DNA of 64,000 nt from DATDEW01 sp046590205 (lineage in GTDB: Bacteria > Bacteroidota > Ignavibacteria > Palsa-1295), in NCBI GenBank assembly GCA_046590205.1, contig JBKJTT010000079.1, positions 1 through 64,000 on the forward strand. The letters are read 5' to 3'. The notes under the pieces are model-generated. The model did not search any database, was not told the origin of the DNA, and worked only from the letters and a program-made list of their open reading frames with translations. Each line of letters opens with the position of its first letter. The stretch's first letter is position 1. The position numbers and the translations under genes were made by a program. Shown here in pieces: positions 16,503 through 25,893 of the stretch.

Positions 16503-17393
16503 TTATATCTTACAAAGTGTAAGATAGAGTAAAATTATCGGTGCTACAAATAGAAGAGAATCTAACCTATCAAGCACACCACCGTGCCCAGGAATAAGCT
16601 GTGACGAGTCTTTCACCTTTGCATCACGTTTTAAGAGTGACTCAGCAAGGTCTCCTATCTGCCCCATGATACCTGCAATTAGACCAAAGATTATCAGGTG
16701 GATGGTCTTTACTCCTGTCATTTGATGGAGAATTAATGGTGCTACTATCCACGTTGCGATACTACCAATAAGCCCTGCGACTGAACCTTCCCAAGTTTTA
16801 TTCGGACTGACACGTTCAAGGAGTTTGTGCTTGCCAAATGCTTTTCCTGCAAAGTACGCAAAGCTATCACATATCCATATAGAGGAGAGCATAACAATAA
16901 TAAAAATTCCCGGGGGAAGTATGTCAAATACCTCAAGACCGATATTCTTTATAGTAAAATACTCGAAGATACCGAAGATACTTCCGATACCGATTCCTGT
17001 GTAGAGAATTCCAAAAAGTGTAGAAGAGGTATTCTCTATTGGGTTCTTATATCCTCGAAACAGCTCAAGTGTAAGTATGAGGATAACTGAAACAATGAGA
17101 ATAATGGTCAACAAGTCTGTTTCAGCAGGGAAGCTTGGGATGCCGAGTTCATTCATCACTGTGAGCAAACGGAATTTTCCGAACGTCGCTGCCACGAGCA
17201 CGGCAAGCGTTACTCCTAACTCAACGTGAGGAATGTTGCCTTTTGCTCTGACAAGTCCGAAGTATTCTTGAGATGCAAGCCCGCTCAGGAGCAATACTAA
17301 TCCGAAGAAAGCAATGGGTTTATAGAGCACAATAAACAGTACGAGTGGTATAGCAATGACAGCTACTAATACTCTCTGGAGAAGATTACTCAT
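16503..17393 (-). CDS. cdsA: Phosphatidate cytidylyltransferase
   Basis: A 296-residue polytopic membrane enzyme that makes CDP-diacylglycerol, the branch point of phospholipid synthesis. About eight hydrophobic helices are visible. The cytosolic SPNKTWEGSVAGLIGS and the family signature SLLKRDAKVKDSSQLIPGHG followed by GVLDRLDS are intact. Length is normal. The start overlaps the end of the upstream CPBP protease gene by eight bases, so the two are likely one transcript. Confidence 0.93.
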   Translation of the reverse strand: MSNLLQRVLVAVIAIPLVLFIVLYKPIAFFGLVLLLSGLASQEYFGLVRAKGNIPHVELGVTLAVLVAATFGKFRLLTVMNELGIPSFPAETDLLTIILIVSVILILTLELFRGYKNPIENTSSTLFGILYTGIGIGSIFGIFEYFTIKNIGLEVFDILPPGIFIIVMLSSIWICDSFAYFAGKAFGKHKLLERVSPNKTWEGSVAGLIGSIATWIVAPLILHQMTGVKTIHLIIFGLIAGIMGQIGDLAESLLKRDAKVKDSSQLIPGHGGVLDRLDSLLFVAPIILLYLTLCKI

Positions 17394-18306
17394 GCGGTTC
17401 TACTTGTAGTTGTTTTGCACGTTTATCGAACACTTTCGCAAGCAAGTATAGTGCACCTGCTGAAATGAAAAGGATCGGAAGTGATTGAGCCGGTGGAATT
17501 GATGTTGAGCCGGTTAGTGACTCACTCAACTGTTTATCGTTTTGAAAGATATAGAGGATAATAACGATAATAGCATTATTAAAAAAATGAGCAAGCATAG
17601 GTACATAGATCGTCCCCGATGTAACCATCATCCATGCAAAGAGAGCACCAAGCAGCGCAAGACCAGGTAGATTGAACGGACTCATGTGGCTGGCTCCGAA
17701 CGCCAATGAGGTAAGTATCACTGCTATTGTAGTTTGGATATACTCGCCGCTTCGCTCGATATTAGTAAAGAGAAATCCGCGAAAGAAGAATTCTTCGGTG
17801 ATCGCAGGAATAAGCGCAACTCCTATGAGCATGATAAAAAGCTCGAAGGGAGTCTCAATTTTCACAAGCTGCGCCATCATATCATCCATCAACTTTTGCA
17901 CTTCAAGCAGATTTGCGTAGAGATCAGGAAAGAGAGAGAGGAAATCCATCCAAATAGAACTTAACGCTGAACCAAATAGCTGTGCACAAATGGTCATGGG
18001 GATTGCAAGGAGGAAAAGTGAAAGTTGCGCAGTTCGTGGAGCATAAAGTCGAGTAGTTTCCCTAATCTCAAGATGAAGACCATTGGAGAGTATAAGTGGG
18101 AATCCTATCAACACAACAATTTGGCTAAACCCATTGATGAGGATCAGTCCAGTTGGGTCTGCATTCTTTACGTCGGTTCCATAGATGGCAATGACTATAA
18201 CAGCGCCGAGCAGGTTGAACCCTACGATGGCAGCAATGCAGATGCCAAGCGATGCAAGTATGGTGAAATAGCCGTTGCGCATAAACTTTTGACTACAAAT
18301 ATGCAC
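17386..18306 (-). CDS. CPBP family intramembrane metalloprotease
   Basis: A 306-residue membrane protein with about eight hydrophobic segments and the three CPBP (Abi/CAAX protease) motifs: ITEEFFFRGF (EExxxR), FGASHM and LAHFFNNAI (HxxxN). Members are glutamic-type or metal-linked intramembrane proteases used in prenyl-protein processing, bacteriocin immunity or regulated proteolysis; the substrate here is unknown. A second in-frame Met nine residues in (MRNGYFTIL) could be the real start, as it sits directly before the first hydrophobic helix. It lies upstream of cdsA and overlaps it. Confidence 0.85.
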   Translation of the reverse strand: MHICSQKFMRNGYFTILASLGICIAAIVGFNLLGAVIVIAIYGTDVKNADPTGLILINGFSQIVVLIGFPLILSNGLHLEIRETTRLYAPRTAQLSLFLLAIPMTICAQLFGSALSSIWMDFLSLFPDLYANLLEVQKLMDDMMAQLVKIETPFELFIMLIGVALIPAITEEFFFRGFLFTNIERSGEYIQTTIAVILTSLAFGASHMSPFNLPGLALLGALFAWMMVTSGTIYVPMLAHFFNNAIIVIILYIFQNDKQLSESLTGSTSIPPAQSLPILFISAGALYLLAKVFDKRAKQLQVEPHE

Positions 18307-18452
18307 CCGAAAAGGACATCAAACTTGTTAGTTTGAGATTCTGTTAGTAACTCCCGAATCTTTGGGTAAGGAGTTTTGCACCTGAATTTGTTGTGTAGAG
18401 TGAGACGATTTTCCCCGTTTTCGGATTCTATTAGCCATAATATCACGATCGA

Positions 18453-20126
18453 ATGAGCACAAATCTCAGAGTTTTACCACTCTTGGTAGTTATAGTTTCG
18501 ACAGTTTTCTCGGCAACTGGAAACGCACAGATGTCGCCGTATGAAGCATACCAAAAGCAATACCAAAACCGCCTTGGTGTTGCCGATACGACAACTGCAA
18601 AGCTATTAGAGCAGCGTCAAGCTATTCGAGCTGGTTATGATGCACAAGCCCTTGAAGGTCCGGTTGATGCTTCTACTTACAAACTTGGACCAGGAGACGG
18701 TGTGTATCTCAATGTGTATGCCGCTCATTCTCTCGATCAAGACCTTACCGTAACTCCTGAAGGACGACTTATCATACCTCGCACAGGACAAGTTGATGTT
18801 GCCGGGCTAACTGTTCCTGAAGCAGAGAAGAAAGTCAATAGTTTGCTGCGAAAAGAATACAAGGAGCCTGATGCAAGCCTGTCACTTCGCAAACTTCGCT
18901 CCATGAAAATTACAGTTGTAGGTGATGTGCTGGCACCGGGAATATATACAACAACAGCACTTTCTCGAACGAATGAATTGATTGATAAGGCGGGCGGATT
19001 CAACAAAGAATCTTCCTTACGTAACATTGAGATCCGTGATCAGTCGGGAAAACTACGTACAAAAGCTGATCTTGTTAGCTATCTTGTCGCTGGTGATGTT
19101 ACTAAGAACCCAATTCTTGAAGGCGGAGACGTACTTGTTGTTCCGAGAGTATATTCATTTGTCACGATAAACGGAAGTGTTGGTGTTCCTGGACAGAAAG
19201 AATTTGTTGAGGGTGATCGGCTTTCAACGCTGATAAAGATCGCGCATGGTTTACGATCAGATGCCATTCTTGATCAAGTGGAGATTTCTCGTTTTCGCGT
19301 TGATAATGTCAGTATAGCTGAACGATTTTCTGTAAACTATGCAAGTGGTGATGACCCTGAACTCAAGGAAGGAGATGTAATTTCCATTAAGGGCAGAGCA
19401 GAGTATCATATACCAAAAGTAGTTTCCGTTGCAGGTGAAGTGCAAAACCCAGGTAAGTATTCTATTGAACGCGGGTCAACTCGTTTGCTTGACGTGCTCT
19501 CTCGTGCCGGAAGTATATTGCCAACGGGCTCTCTTGAAGAAGCAGTCGTGCTTCGTCGTTCAGGTGTTGGCTCTTGGGAAAGTGACCCTGAATTTATAAT
19601 GATTCAGCAGTTGGCAAACAACCCAAGTGCAAAACTCACTGATGATCAGCTTAATTATTATCAAGCACGCAGTCGTCAGCTCGGTCGGTCGATCATGGTT
19701 GTAAACTTCAAATCACTTATTGAAAAAGGTGATACGTCACAGAATATTTACATGCGTGACGACGATTCTGTTTGGGTGCCTCGCGCTCGAGGATACATCA
19801 GTGTGATTGGAAGTATCAATAATCAGGGGAATGTGAATTATATTCAGGGAATGCCATTTCACTATTACATAGAAAAAGCAGGGGGCTATACTTCTGCTGC
19901 AGATAAAGGCGAAGTACGTGTCATTAATTCACGGACAAGTACGTATATAGACCCTCGCTCGGATGATGACTATGAGATAGGTCCGGGAGACACGATCGTT
20001 ATTCCGGCAGAAAAAGATACATTCTGGGAAGACCTCGTGAAAATTACTGCCCTTACCGCGCAAGTAATTACCATCATAGCAGGTGTTATCCTTCTTAGAA
20101 GTAGTTTTGATAACACTACAAAGTAG
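18453..20126 (+). CDS. Polysaccharide export protein (Wza-like, SLBB domains)
   Basis: A 557-residue envelope protein. A signal peptide is followed by a poly_export domain (YKLGPGDGVYLNVYA, LTVTPEGRLIIPRTG) and by several SLBB repeats (VVGDVLAPGIY, TINGSVGVPGQ, SVAGEVQNPGKY, SVIGSINNQG). A C-terminal hydrophobic helix (ITALTAQVITIIAGVILL) spans the membrane, as in Wza-family proteins. It should form the outer conduit for capsule or exopolysaccharide. A glycosyltransferase gene follows without a gap and a flippase overlaps that, indicating one operon. No Wzc-type tyrosine kinase is present in the window. Confidence 0.87.
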   Translation: MSTNLRVLPLLVVIVSTVFSATGNAQMSPYEAYQKQYQNRLGVADTTTAKLLEQRQAIRAGYDAQALEGPVDASTYKLGPGDGVYLNVYAAHSLDQDLTVTPEGRLIIPRTGQVDVAGLTVPEAEKKVNSLLRKEYKEPDASLSLRKLRSMKITVVGDVLAPGIYTTTALSRTNELIDKAGGFNKESSLRNIEIRDQSGKLRTKADLVSYLVAGDVTKNPILEGGDVLVVPRVYSFVTINGSVGVPGQKEFVEGDRLSTLIKIAHGLRSDAILDQVEISRFRVDNVSIAERFSVNYASGDDPELKEGDVISIKGRAEYHIPKVVSVAGEVQNPGKYSIERGSTRLLDVLSRAGSILPTGSLEEAVVLRRSGVGSWESDPEFIMIQQLANNPSAKLTDDQLNYYQARSRQLGRSIMVVNFKSLIEKGDTSQNIYMRDDDSVWVPRARGYISVIGSINNQGNVNYIQGMPFHYYIEKAGGYTSAADKGEVRVINSRTSTYIDPRSDDDYEIGPGDTIVIPAEKDTFWEDLVKITALTAQVITIIAGVILLRSSFDNTTK

Positions 20127-21308
20127 ATGCGTGTTCTTCTGATAAACTCTATGTTCTTTAACTCTGTCTATCGCCGTTGCGCTGATGAGTTAGGAGAAAT
20201 TGATGATATTGACCTGTCTGTTCTTACCGTCGAAGGGTGGGATATGAATGGTAAGTATAGAGAGGCAGACGCGCTTCAAGTTGAAAGTCCATACGACTTT
20301 ATACTCGGAAAAACCTTCTGGAGTGGGAAAGAAAACCGTGGCTTTTATGTATCAGGGCTTCATCGTGCTTTCAAGATTTCACAACCTGAAGTAATCTATC
20401 TGATGGAGGAGCCATTCTCGTTATTTGCAATTCAAGTACTTGCCTTACGCGCTATTTTATTGCCTAATACTCCCGTTATTTTTTTTACTTGGACAAATCT
20501 TTCATTAAGACAATTTGATTACCGCCCTTCGTTATGGTATAGCAACGTTTCGCGATGGGTATTGCCGAGAATGCAATATGGTTTAACCGCAAATACTGAT
20601 GGCATCAAAGTTCTACGAGAGGAAAACTTCTCTGCACCAACTAAGATGGTCGGTTATGGAGTTGATACAGATTCATTTCGCTTGGTATCAAAAGAGGCTA
20701 AACAATCACTTCATAAGAAACTTGATATTCCCGATGAAGCGGCCATCATAGGTTTTATTGGCAGAATGATATGGATGAAGGGACTTGACCTTTTGCTCGA
20801 TTCATTTGCCAAACTCAAACAGAGCACAGAAAAAACACTCATATTGTTGCTCGTTGGTAGCGGTAAAGAAGAGATGGAAATACTATCTCGCGCAAATGAA
20901 ATGGGACTTTCTTCCTCGATTCGTCATGTAGCTTCAGTCGCGCAAACAGATGTACCACCGTATATTACAATCATGGATATACTTGTGCTTCCGAGCCGGA
21001 GAGTAGGAATGTGGGCAGAACAGTTCGGGAGAGTACTGGTTGAAGCAATGGCTGCAAGAACCTTAGTAGTTGGCTCTTCATCGGGCGCAATACCTGAAGT
21101 AATTGGTAATGCAGGATTTGTCTTTGAAGAGAATAATGGAGATGATCTTTATCGTGTACTCTCAGATGTTGTAAATCTTTCCGACGAAGAAAAGAACAGA
21201 ATGCTTTTGATTGGAGAAGAAAGAGCAGCCAGTCAGTATTCTTGGAAGCGATTTGCAGAAGAAAGTGCAGAAGCTATTCGCTATGTTCATAACAACAGGT
21301 TTGCGTGA
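20127..21308 (+). CDS. Glycosyltransferase family 4 protein
   Basis: A 393-residue GT-B enzyme. The C-terminal nucleotide-sugar domain is clear: IGFIGRMIWMKGLDLLLDSF, LLLVGSGKE, then EQFGRVLVEAMAA with the E-x7-E motif, and SGAIPEVIGNAG. The N-terminal acceptor domain starts directly at residue 1 (MRVLLINSMFF). It should add one sugar, from an unknown donor, to a lipid-linked repeat unit. The start follows the export protein stop with no gap, and the stop overlaps the flippase start by four bases. Confidence 0.88.
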   Translation: MRVLLINSMFFNSVYRRCADELGEIDDIDLSVLTVEGWDMNGKYREADALQVESPYDFILGKTFWSGKENRGFYVSGLHRAFKISQPEVIYLMEEPFSLFAIQVLALRAILLPNTPVIFFTWTNLSLRQFDYRPSLWYSNVSRWVLPRMQYGLTANTDGIKVLREENFSAPTKMVGYGVDTDSFRLVSKEAKQSLHKKLDIPDEAAIIGFIGRMIWMKGLDLLLDSFAKLKQSTEKTLILLLVGSGKEEMEILSRANEMGLSSSIRHVASVAQTDVPPYITIMDILVLPSRRVGMWAEQFGRVLVEAMAARTLVVGSSSGAIPEVIGNAGFVFEENNGDDLYRVLSDVVNLSDEEKNRMLLIGEERAASQYSWKRFAEESAEAIRYVHNNRFA

Positions 21309-22969
21309 GTAACACCGTAAGTTATACTACAAGAGCAACGAGGGGATTCGCTTGGAATCACTTGTATAAGTTGACGGAGTTCGGCTTGCTGAATCTCTTT
21401 AATATGCTTATCGCTCGGTATTTTGGTCCTGAAGGCTCAGTCCCGTATCTAGTTTATATAGCTCTTGGTACTACTATCTCGGCGATTGCTGCATTTGGAG
21501 TTGACGGCACCCTACTTCGATATCTTCCAAGAATTACAGAAGTAGAGTCAGGGGCAGATAAAGAACTAGAAGGAATGGGAGTTACTGGGCTGAGTTCATT
21601 TGTAAGGCGGTTATTTGCGTTTCGTATGTTCGTCGTTCTTCTGGTTATAACATTAGTAACCATTGTCTTTATTCTGCTTCCTATGCTTTTTGCAACATTT
21701 TCTAATTCTCTTGGAAGCACTACAATCTACGCTCCCTATCTACTTCTATTTCTTCTTGCACAATCAGTCATTGCGTTTTCAACTTTTGCACTGATAGCAT
21801 TGCTTGAAACGAAGGTGCTTTTTTTTATAAGTTTCCTTACTCGTGCTTCACTGCTTGGATTAGGTGTGTTTCTTGTTAGCGAGACTATTCTTACTATAGA
21901 AACTACCATCATCATTCATGTAATAAGTGCAGCTCTTGGTGCAATATGTCTTCTGTTTATTCTTTTCCGAGTTATAAATGAACGTGAGATAGATAAAGGG
22001 AAACGATCACTGACACATACTGTCTCACAAGTTACAGGTGATCTTTTGCGCTTATTCCGTTTTCGTAATCTCACGGCTTTACTTGTCAGCCCCGTAATGA
22101 TCTACGGTCTTACAACATACGGGAATGACATGCTTAGTGCTATACTTGGGAGGCAGCCCGATATTTTGATGCTTCGTGGTTTTTATGGAGAACATGCCAG
22201 AGAGGTAGGGATCTACAATGTCGCTTCGATGCTTTTGCTTGTTACTGAATATATTTTCTTCCTTGGGTTTGGAGGTGCACTTGTTTCGATATTCAGTAAA
22301 TATGCACATGAAGATGAAGCGGAGCGAAATACGACTTCCGCATATCCACGTATGACAAGAGCAAGAGGTGAGATAGCTGGTTTTCAATACATCACGCTTA
22401 TTCCGTTGTGCGGATTTGTGTTTGTGTTTGCATTGCAAGTTATACGTCTTATTTATGGGACACAATATGATGATGCCGCACTTTCCCTTCAAATAGGTGT
22501 AATTTTATTAGCAATTAACGTGGCTGTTTTTGGTGGTGGCTTGCCAATCACTTCACTTGTTGCAATTGGTAAACCACGACTTGTGCTTTATTCACGAATC
22601 ACATGGGGAGTTATTAATCTTGTTGGTAATTTCTTTTTGATAAAGTACTATGGGGTTATAGGTGCGATCATTGGTACGAATGCTTGTAATATGTTTGCTT
22701 GTGCAACCGAAGACTACTTTGCGAGAAAATACATTGGCATCTCAATTCGCTATCTCTCAATGCTAAGAACCGTAGTGTTGACAAGCATCATTGCTTGCTT
22801 CATTTGGTACATTGATAATACGCTGTTCTTATCTTTATCCACTATATATAGACTCGGAATCGCTGCTGTACTTTATTTCCTTGTTACCTATGCGCTTTTC
22901 TGGATACTAAAACTTCCGGAATTTGTTTACTTTCAGACGCGATTACGTTCGGTGATTGGTAAATTATAG
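21305..22969 (+). CDS. Wzx-like oligosaccharide flippase (MATE/MOP superfamily)
   Basis: A 554-residue polytopic protein with about 14 hydrophobic segments and the N-terminal TRGFAWNHLYKLTEFGLLNL typical of polysaccharide biosynthesis (Wzx/RfbX) transporters. It would flip the undecaprenyl-linked repeat to the periplasm. It overlaps the glycosyltransferase gene by four bases and precedes an outer-membrane barrel gene by 69 bases. A Wzy polymerase is not evident, so polymerisation may be encoded elsewhere. Confidence 0.85.
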   Translation: MSNTVSYTTRATRGFAWNHLYKLTEFGLLNLFNMLIARYFGPEGSVPYLVYIALGTTISAIAAFGVDGTLLRYLPRITEVESGADKELEGMGVTGLSSFVRRLFAFRMFVVLLVITLVTIVFILLPMLFATFSNSLGSTTIYAPYLLLFLLAQSVIAFSTFALIALLETKVLFFISFLTRASLLGLGVFLVSETILTIETTIIIHVISAALGAICLLFILFRVINEREIDKGKRSLTHTVSQVTGDLLRLFRFRNLTALLVSPVMIYGLTTYGNDMLSAILGRQPDILMLRGFYGEHAREVGIYNVASMLLLVTEYIFFLGFGGALVSIFSKYAHEDEAERNTTSAYPRMTRARGEIAGFQYITLIPLCGFVFVFALQVIRLIYGTQYDDAALSLQIGVILLAINVAVFGGGLPITSLVAIGKPRLVLYSRITWGVINLVGNFFLIKYYGVIGAIIGTNACNMFACATEDYFARKYIGISIRYLSMLRTVVLTSIIACFIWYIDNTLFLSLSTIYRLGIAAVLYFLVTYALFWILKLPEFVYFQTRLRSVIGKL

Positions 22970-23004
22970 ATGAGATTATCTGTAACATCGGATGTCACTC
23001 CTCG

Positions 23005-23012
23005 TAACTTTG
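23005..23012 (+). promoter_or_regulatory. Candidate -7 box (TAACTTTG)
   Basis: TAACTTTG matches TAnnTTTG and lies 26 bases before the ATG of the barrel gene, which would let that gene be transcribed separately from the flippase operon. No clear -33 element. Confidence 0.35.
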
Positions 23013-23038
23013 TAGAATCACCAAAGTAGGCAGACAAT

Positions 23039-24544
23039 ATGAAGAAAGTGGCTACCGTTTTTGCGATTCTCTCGCTTCTTGTATCTTGCTCATTTGCACA
23101 GACGCTATACTCATACGAGCGGTCGAATCCCGCATCATCTGACCCGGCACAGCCAATTCACATTGAACTCGGCAGTGGGGATAGTGCTACAGCATTTGAT
23201 ATTTCACGTTCTTTTCGGCAGTTTCAACACTTATTAGACAATCCGTTCAATCTATCTCGTGAGATGGATTTTCCGCAGATCGATACTACGAAGGATTCGC
23301 TTGTAGCAGAATTTTCTACAGGAGGTCTTAAACTTCGCAAGCGTCAAGCGATGAATTTTTTAATTACCGATCCTCCATCCGATCAGATCAGCCGTTACCT
23401 TGAGCCGTTCTCGATGATGGATTTCAATCGAGTCAATGGTTTCTTTCTCGGGCTTGGATCCGGAAAATATATTGACTTTGGTGAATATGATGAGTTTGGA
23501 CTTAAGGGAGGTATTGGTTATGGGTTTGCTGAAGGGAAAGGACAGTCTGTTCTTGGAGGCGAATTTCGCCTACCACTTTCACCACTTCGCCCGAAAGAAG
23601 ATAGTGTAACTCGGAAACGTTTTGTAAGCGTACCGACGATTGTTGTTGGTATAGAATACCATAATGTAACCACAACAGAAGATCATTGGCGGGCAGGGCG
23701 GCTTGAGAATGCTGTATATGCCTTCTTAGTACGCGAAGATTTCCGGGATTATTATAAGATTGAGGGCTGGAATGCACAAGTTGCTTTCCGTCCGTGGAAG
23801 ACTGACGAAGTACAAGTTCAGTATCGCAGCGATATCTACTTCAACCAAGATCAGCGTGTGTTTTATGGTCGTTGGGGTGGTAACAAACGCTTACCCGATA
23901 ACCCATCCATCACAGATGGGCGCATGAATTCATTCGTATTTACCTATCAAGGTGAACGTGCGCATAATGACTATATTGATGGAACAACTCTCTTCGGCGA
24001 TGAGGTAAGTATTGAGTTACGTCAGGGTACATCCTATCAACTCGAACTTGAGTTTGGCGAGATGACAAATATTGATGAATCGTTTCAGAGGTATATCCTT
24101 GATTTTCGCCACTTTCAACCAATCGTATTTGGTATTAACATAGACTCTCGCCTTCGCATTGAAGCTGCCACAGGCGATGCACCGATACAAAAGCTACAAT
24201 ATTTAGGCGGACCTTCTTCGCTTCCGGCATATAAAAATAAAGTGTTTGCAGGAAACAGAATGGCACTTTTAAACACAGAGATACGCATCAATCTTGCAGC
24301 ACTTTCAACATTATTCCAAAAGGAAAATGTGCAGCTGCTTATTAAGAATGATTTTGGATATATCAACACAGCTACTGATTCAAGCATTATCGTTAGCGGA
24401 TTCGGTGGTGATAGCTCACCGGATATTCTTTATAATGTTGGTATTGGACTTGGTCATGTATCAGGTCTTGAGCTGGGATGGAGTTTCCGGACTGATAAGA
24501 AGGAATCAGCACGGTTCTTCTTCCGCTTTACAAGACCGTTCTGA
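23039..24544 (+). CDS. Omp85/BamA-like outer-membrane barrel protein
   Basis: A 501-residue exported protein. The N-terminus is either a lipoprotein signal (LLVSC) or an ordinary one cut after SFAQ. The body is beta-rich. Near the C-terminus QYLGGPSSLPAYKNKVFAGN followed by LLNTEIRI matches the conserved LGG...GY...F.GN...LN.E.R region of Omp85/BamA and patatin-linked barrels, and the protein ends in FRFTRPF, a barrel C-terminus. I see no POTRA domains. Position after the flippase suggests a link to surface polysaccharide or secretion, but this is inference. Confidence 0.65.
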   Translation: MKKVATVFAILSLLVSCSFAQTLYSYERSNPASSDPAQPIHIELGSGDSATAFDISRSFRQFQHLLDNPFNLSREMDFPQIDTTKDSLVAEFSTGGLKLRKRQAMNFLITDPPSDQISRYLEPFSMMDFNRVNGFFLGLGSGKYIDFGEYDEFGLKGGIGYGFAEGKGQSVLGGEFRLPLSPLRPKEDSVTRKRFVSVPTIVVGIEYHNVTTTEDHWRAGRLENAVYAFLVREDFRDYYKIEGWNAQVAFRPWKTDEVQVQYRSDIYFNQDQRVFYGRWGGNKRLPDNPSITDGRMNSFVFTYQGERAHNDYIDGTTLFGDEVSIELRQGTSYQLELEFGEMTNIDESFQRYILDFRHFQPIVFGINIDSRLRIEAATGDAPIQKLQYLGGPSSLPAYKNKVFAGNRMALLNTEIRINLAALSTLFQKENVQLLIKNDFGYINTATDSSIIVSGFGGDSSPDILYNVGIGLGHVSGLELGWSFRTDKKESARFFFRFTRPF

Positions 24545-24545
24545 T

Positions 24546-25019
24546 CTACATTCGTTTTTTCTGAAAATACTCCTTGAGTATAGTCGAACAATCAGCATCC
24601 ATCACACCACCAATGGTGTGTACTTGATGGTTTAATCGCTTATCTTCTGTGATGGTGAAAAGCGTACCACAAGCTCCTGCTTTCGGGTCATAGGAGCCGA
24701 AGACAACATTCTCTAATCGTGCTAAGACAATTGCTCCTGCACACATTGGGCATGGCTCAAGCGTGACGTACAGCGTTGCATCGGTTAGGAATTTTGATTC
24801 AATAGTTGAGCAAGCAGCAGTTATCGCTATCATCTCTGCATGGGCAGAGGCATCACGGAATTGCTCAGTTTGGTTATGACCTCTCCCGATAATAGCATTA
24901 TCTTTGATGATAACACATCCGATAGGGACCTCATCTTCAGTAAATGCCTTCTCCGCCTCCTGAAATGCGAAGCGCATCCAGTATTCATGGGGCTGGGCGA
25001 ATGGGTGTTCGTTCGGCAT
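24546..25019 (-). CDS. tadA: tRNA adenosine(34) deaminase
   Basis: A 157-residue cytidine-deaminase-fold enzyme that converts A34 of tRNA-Arg(ACG) to inosine. The zinc and proton-shuttle motif HAEM (in ASAHAEMIAI) and the zinc ligands in TLEPCPMCAGAIV are intact. I choose the ATG at 25019 (MPNEHPFAQ): a longer frame to 25061 would run into the adjacent tRNA gene, where the apparent peptide MVAGSSPAGPT is just translated T-arm. The gene converges with the barrel gene with one base between stops. Confidence 0.92.
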   Translation of the reverse strand: MPNEHPFAQPHEYWMRFAFQEAEKAFTEDEVPIGCVIIKDNAIIGRGHNQTEQFRDASAHAEMIAITAACSTIESKFLTDATLYVTLEPCPMCAGAIVLARLENVVFGSYDPKAGACGTLFTITEDKRLNHQVHTIGGVMDADCSTILKEYFQKKRM

Positions 25020-25030
25020 ATTCAGGTAAG

Positions 25031-25104
25031 TGGGCCCTGCAGGACTTGAACCTGCGACCAATCGATTATGAGTCGACTGCTCTAACCAACTGAGCTAAGG
25101 GCCC
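25031..25104 (-). tRNA. tRNA with CAT anticodon, probably tRNA-Ile2 (lysidine-modified)
   Basis: On the minus strand it reads GGGCCCTTAGCTCAGTTGG at the 5' end, an anticodon arm GTCGA-CTCATAA-TCGAT, a T arm with GGTTCAAGTCC and a matching GGGCCC acceptor; CCA is not encoded. The anticodon is CAT. The CTTAGCTCAG, CGACTCATAATCG and TTGGTCGC blocks are much closer to Escherichia coli ileX than to elongator tRNA-Met, and C4/C5 in the acceptor fit TilS recognition. Elongator Met remains the alternative. Confidence 0.8.
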
Positions 25105-25176
25105 TCTCTTCGGACTTATTCAATCAGAAAATTCGGGTTGCTACAACTAAGAAACCCTCAGGGGAATTCCATTTAT

Positions 25177-25830
25177 TCAAAACCTACCCACTAATTCTTT
25201 AAGTGCCGCATCGGGTATCTCATGTCCACCTTCAAAGTGAAGGACTTCATACGCGATAGAATGAGACTTCAGTAGCATCTCGGTTTCGGAGTAAATCTCT
25301 TGTCTGACAAGAGGATCAGTTTTGCTATAGACAAGCCATTTGCGCATATCCTTTGCGTTTGAGATGAATCCTTTAAAGTTTAGGTCTCGCGGCACGTCGC
25401 CAGACCACATCACGATTTCATCAACCTTGATACCAGCCTCTGCTACACTCCGAAGAATAGCAGGGACTCCCTGCGAAAAACCGAAGAGGACAATCCGATT
25501 TGGTTTGGAGGTACATTTTCCGAGTACTTCTTTGTAGAGTTTTTTAAGATAGATGACATAGTCTGATATCTCATTCTCTCGGTCTTCGCGGGTCATCCAT
25601 GATGCACCGACAGTACCGCCAAAACCCTTTGTATAGAATCGGGAAAGCCCTTCTGGGGCAATAATAAGGCGGTCATCCGTCGCAATAGGAAGGAAGTTCT
25701 CGATGAAGCTCTCTGCCCTATGTGCATAGCCATGAAGACATATCCATAACTCTTTTACCACCTCGAATGAACCGAGGGAGTAATAACGGGCAGTTTTGGT
25801 GGTCTCTATATTGTGCGGAGTTGGTTTCAT
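25177..25830 (-). CDS. Carboxylesterase/phospholipase-like alpha/beta hydrolase
   Basis: A 217-residue cytosolic alpha/beta hydrolase of the small esterase (YpfH/phospholipase-carboxylesterase) type. WICLHGYAHRAESF provides the HG oxyanion region, IVLFGFSQGVPAI carries the nucleophile serine in GFSQG, and the C-terminal FEGGHEIP carries the catalytic histidine; TDP in VYSKTDPLV is a likely acid. Substrate unknown. I start at the ATG 25830, since a longer frame to 25911 would overlap the divergent mtaB start at 25894. Confidence 0.82.
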   Translation of the reverse strand: MKPTPHNIETTKTARYYSLGSFEVVKELWICLHGYAHRAESFIENFLPIATDDRLIIAPEGLSRFYTKGFGGTVGASWMTREDRENEISDYVIYLKKLYKEVLGKCTSKPNRIVLFGFSQGVPAILRSVAEAGIKVDEIVMWSGDVPRDLNFKGFISNAKDMRKWLVYSKTDPLVRQEIYSETEMLLKSHSIAYEVLHFEGGHEIPDAALKELVGRF

Positions 25831-25893
25831 TGAGCAAGAAGAACACCCTGGAAATGGGACAAATCCCCTAAAACAATCGTTTAACGAGCCGTT

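Noticed and set aside
25020..25061. N-terminal extension of tadA (MVAGSSPAGPT...)
   Set aside because: It is translated tRNA sequence from the adjacent tRNA gene, a well-known false extension.
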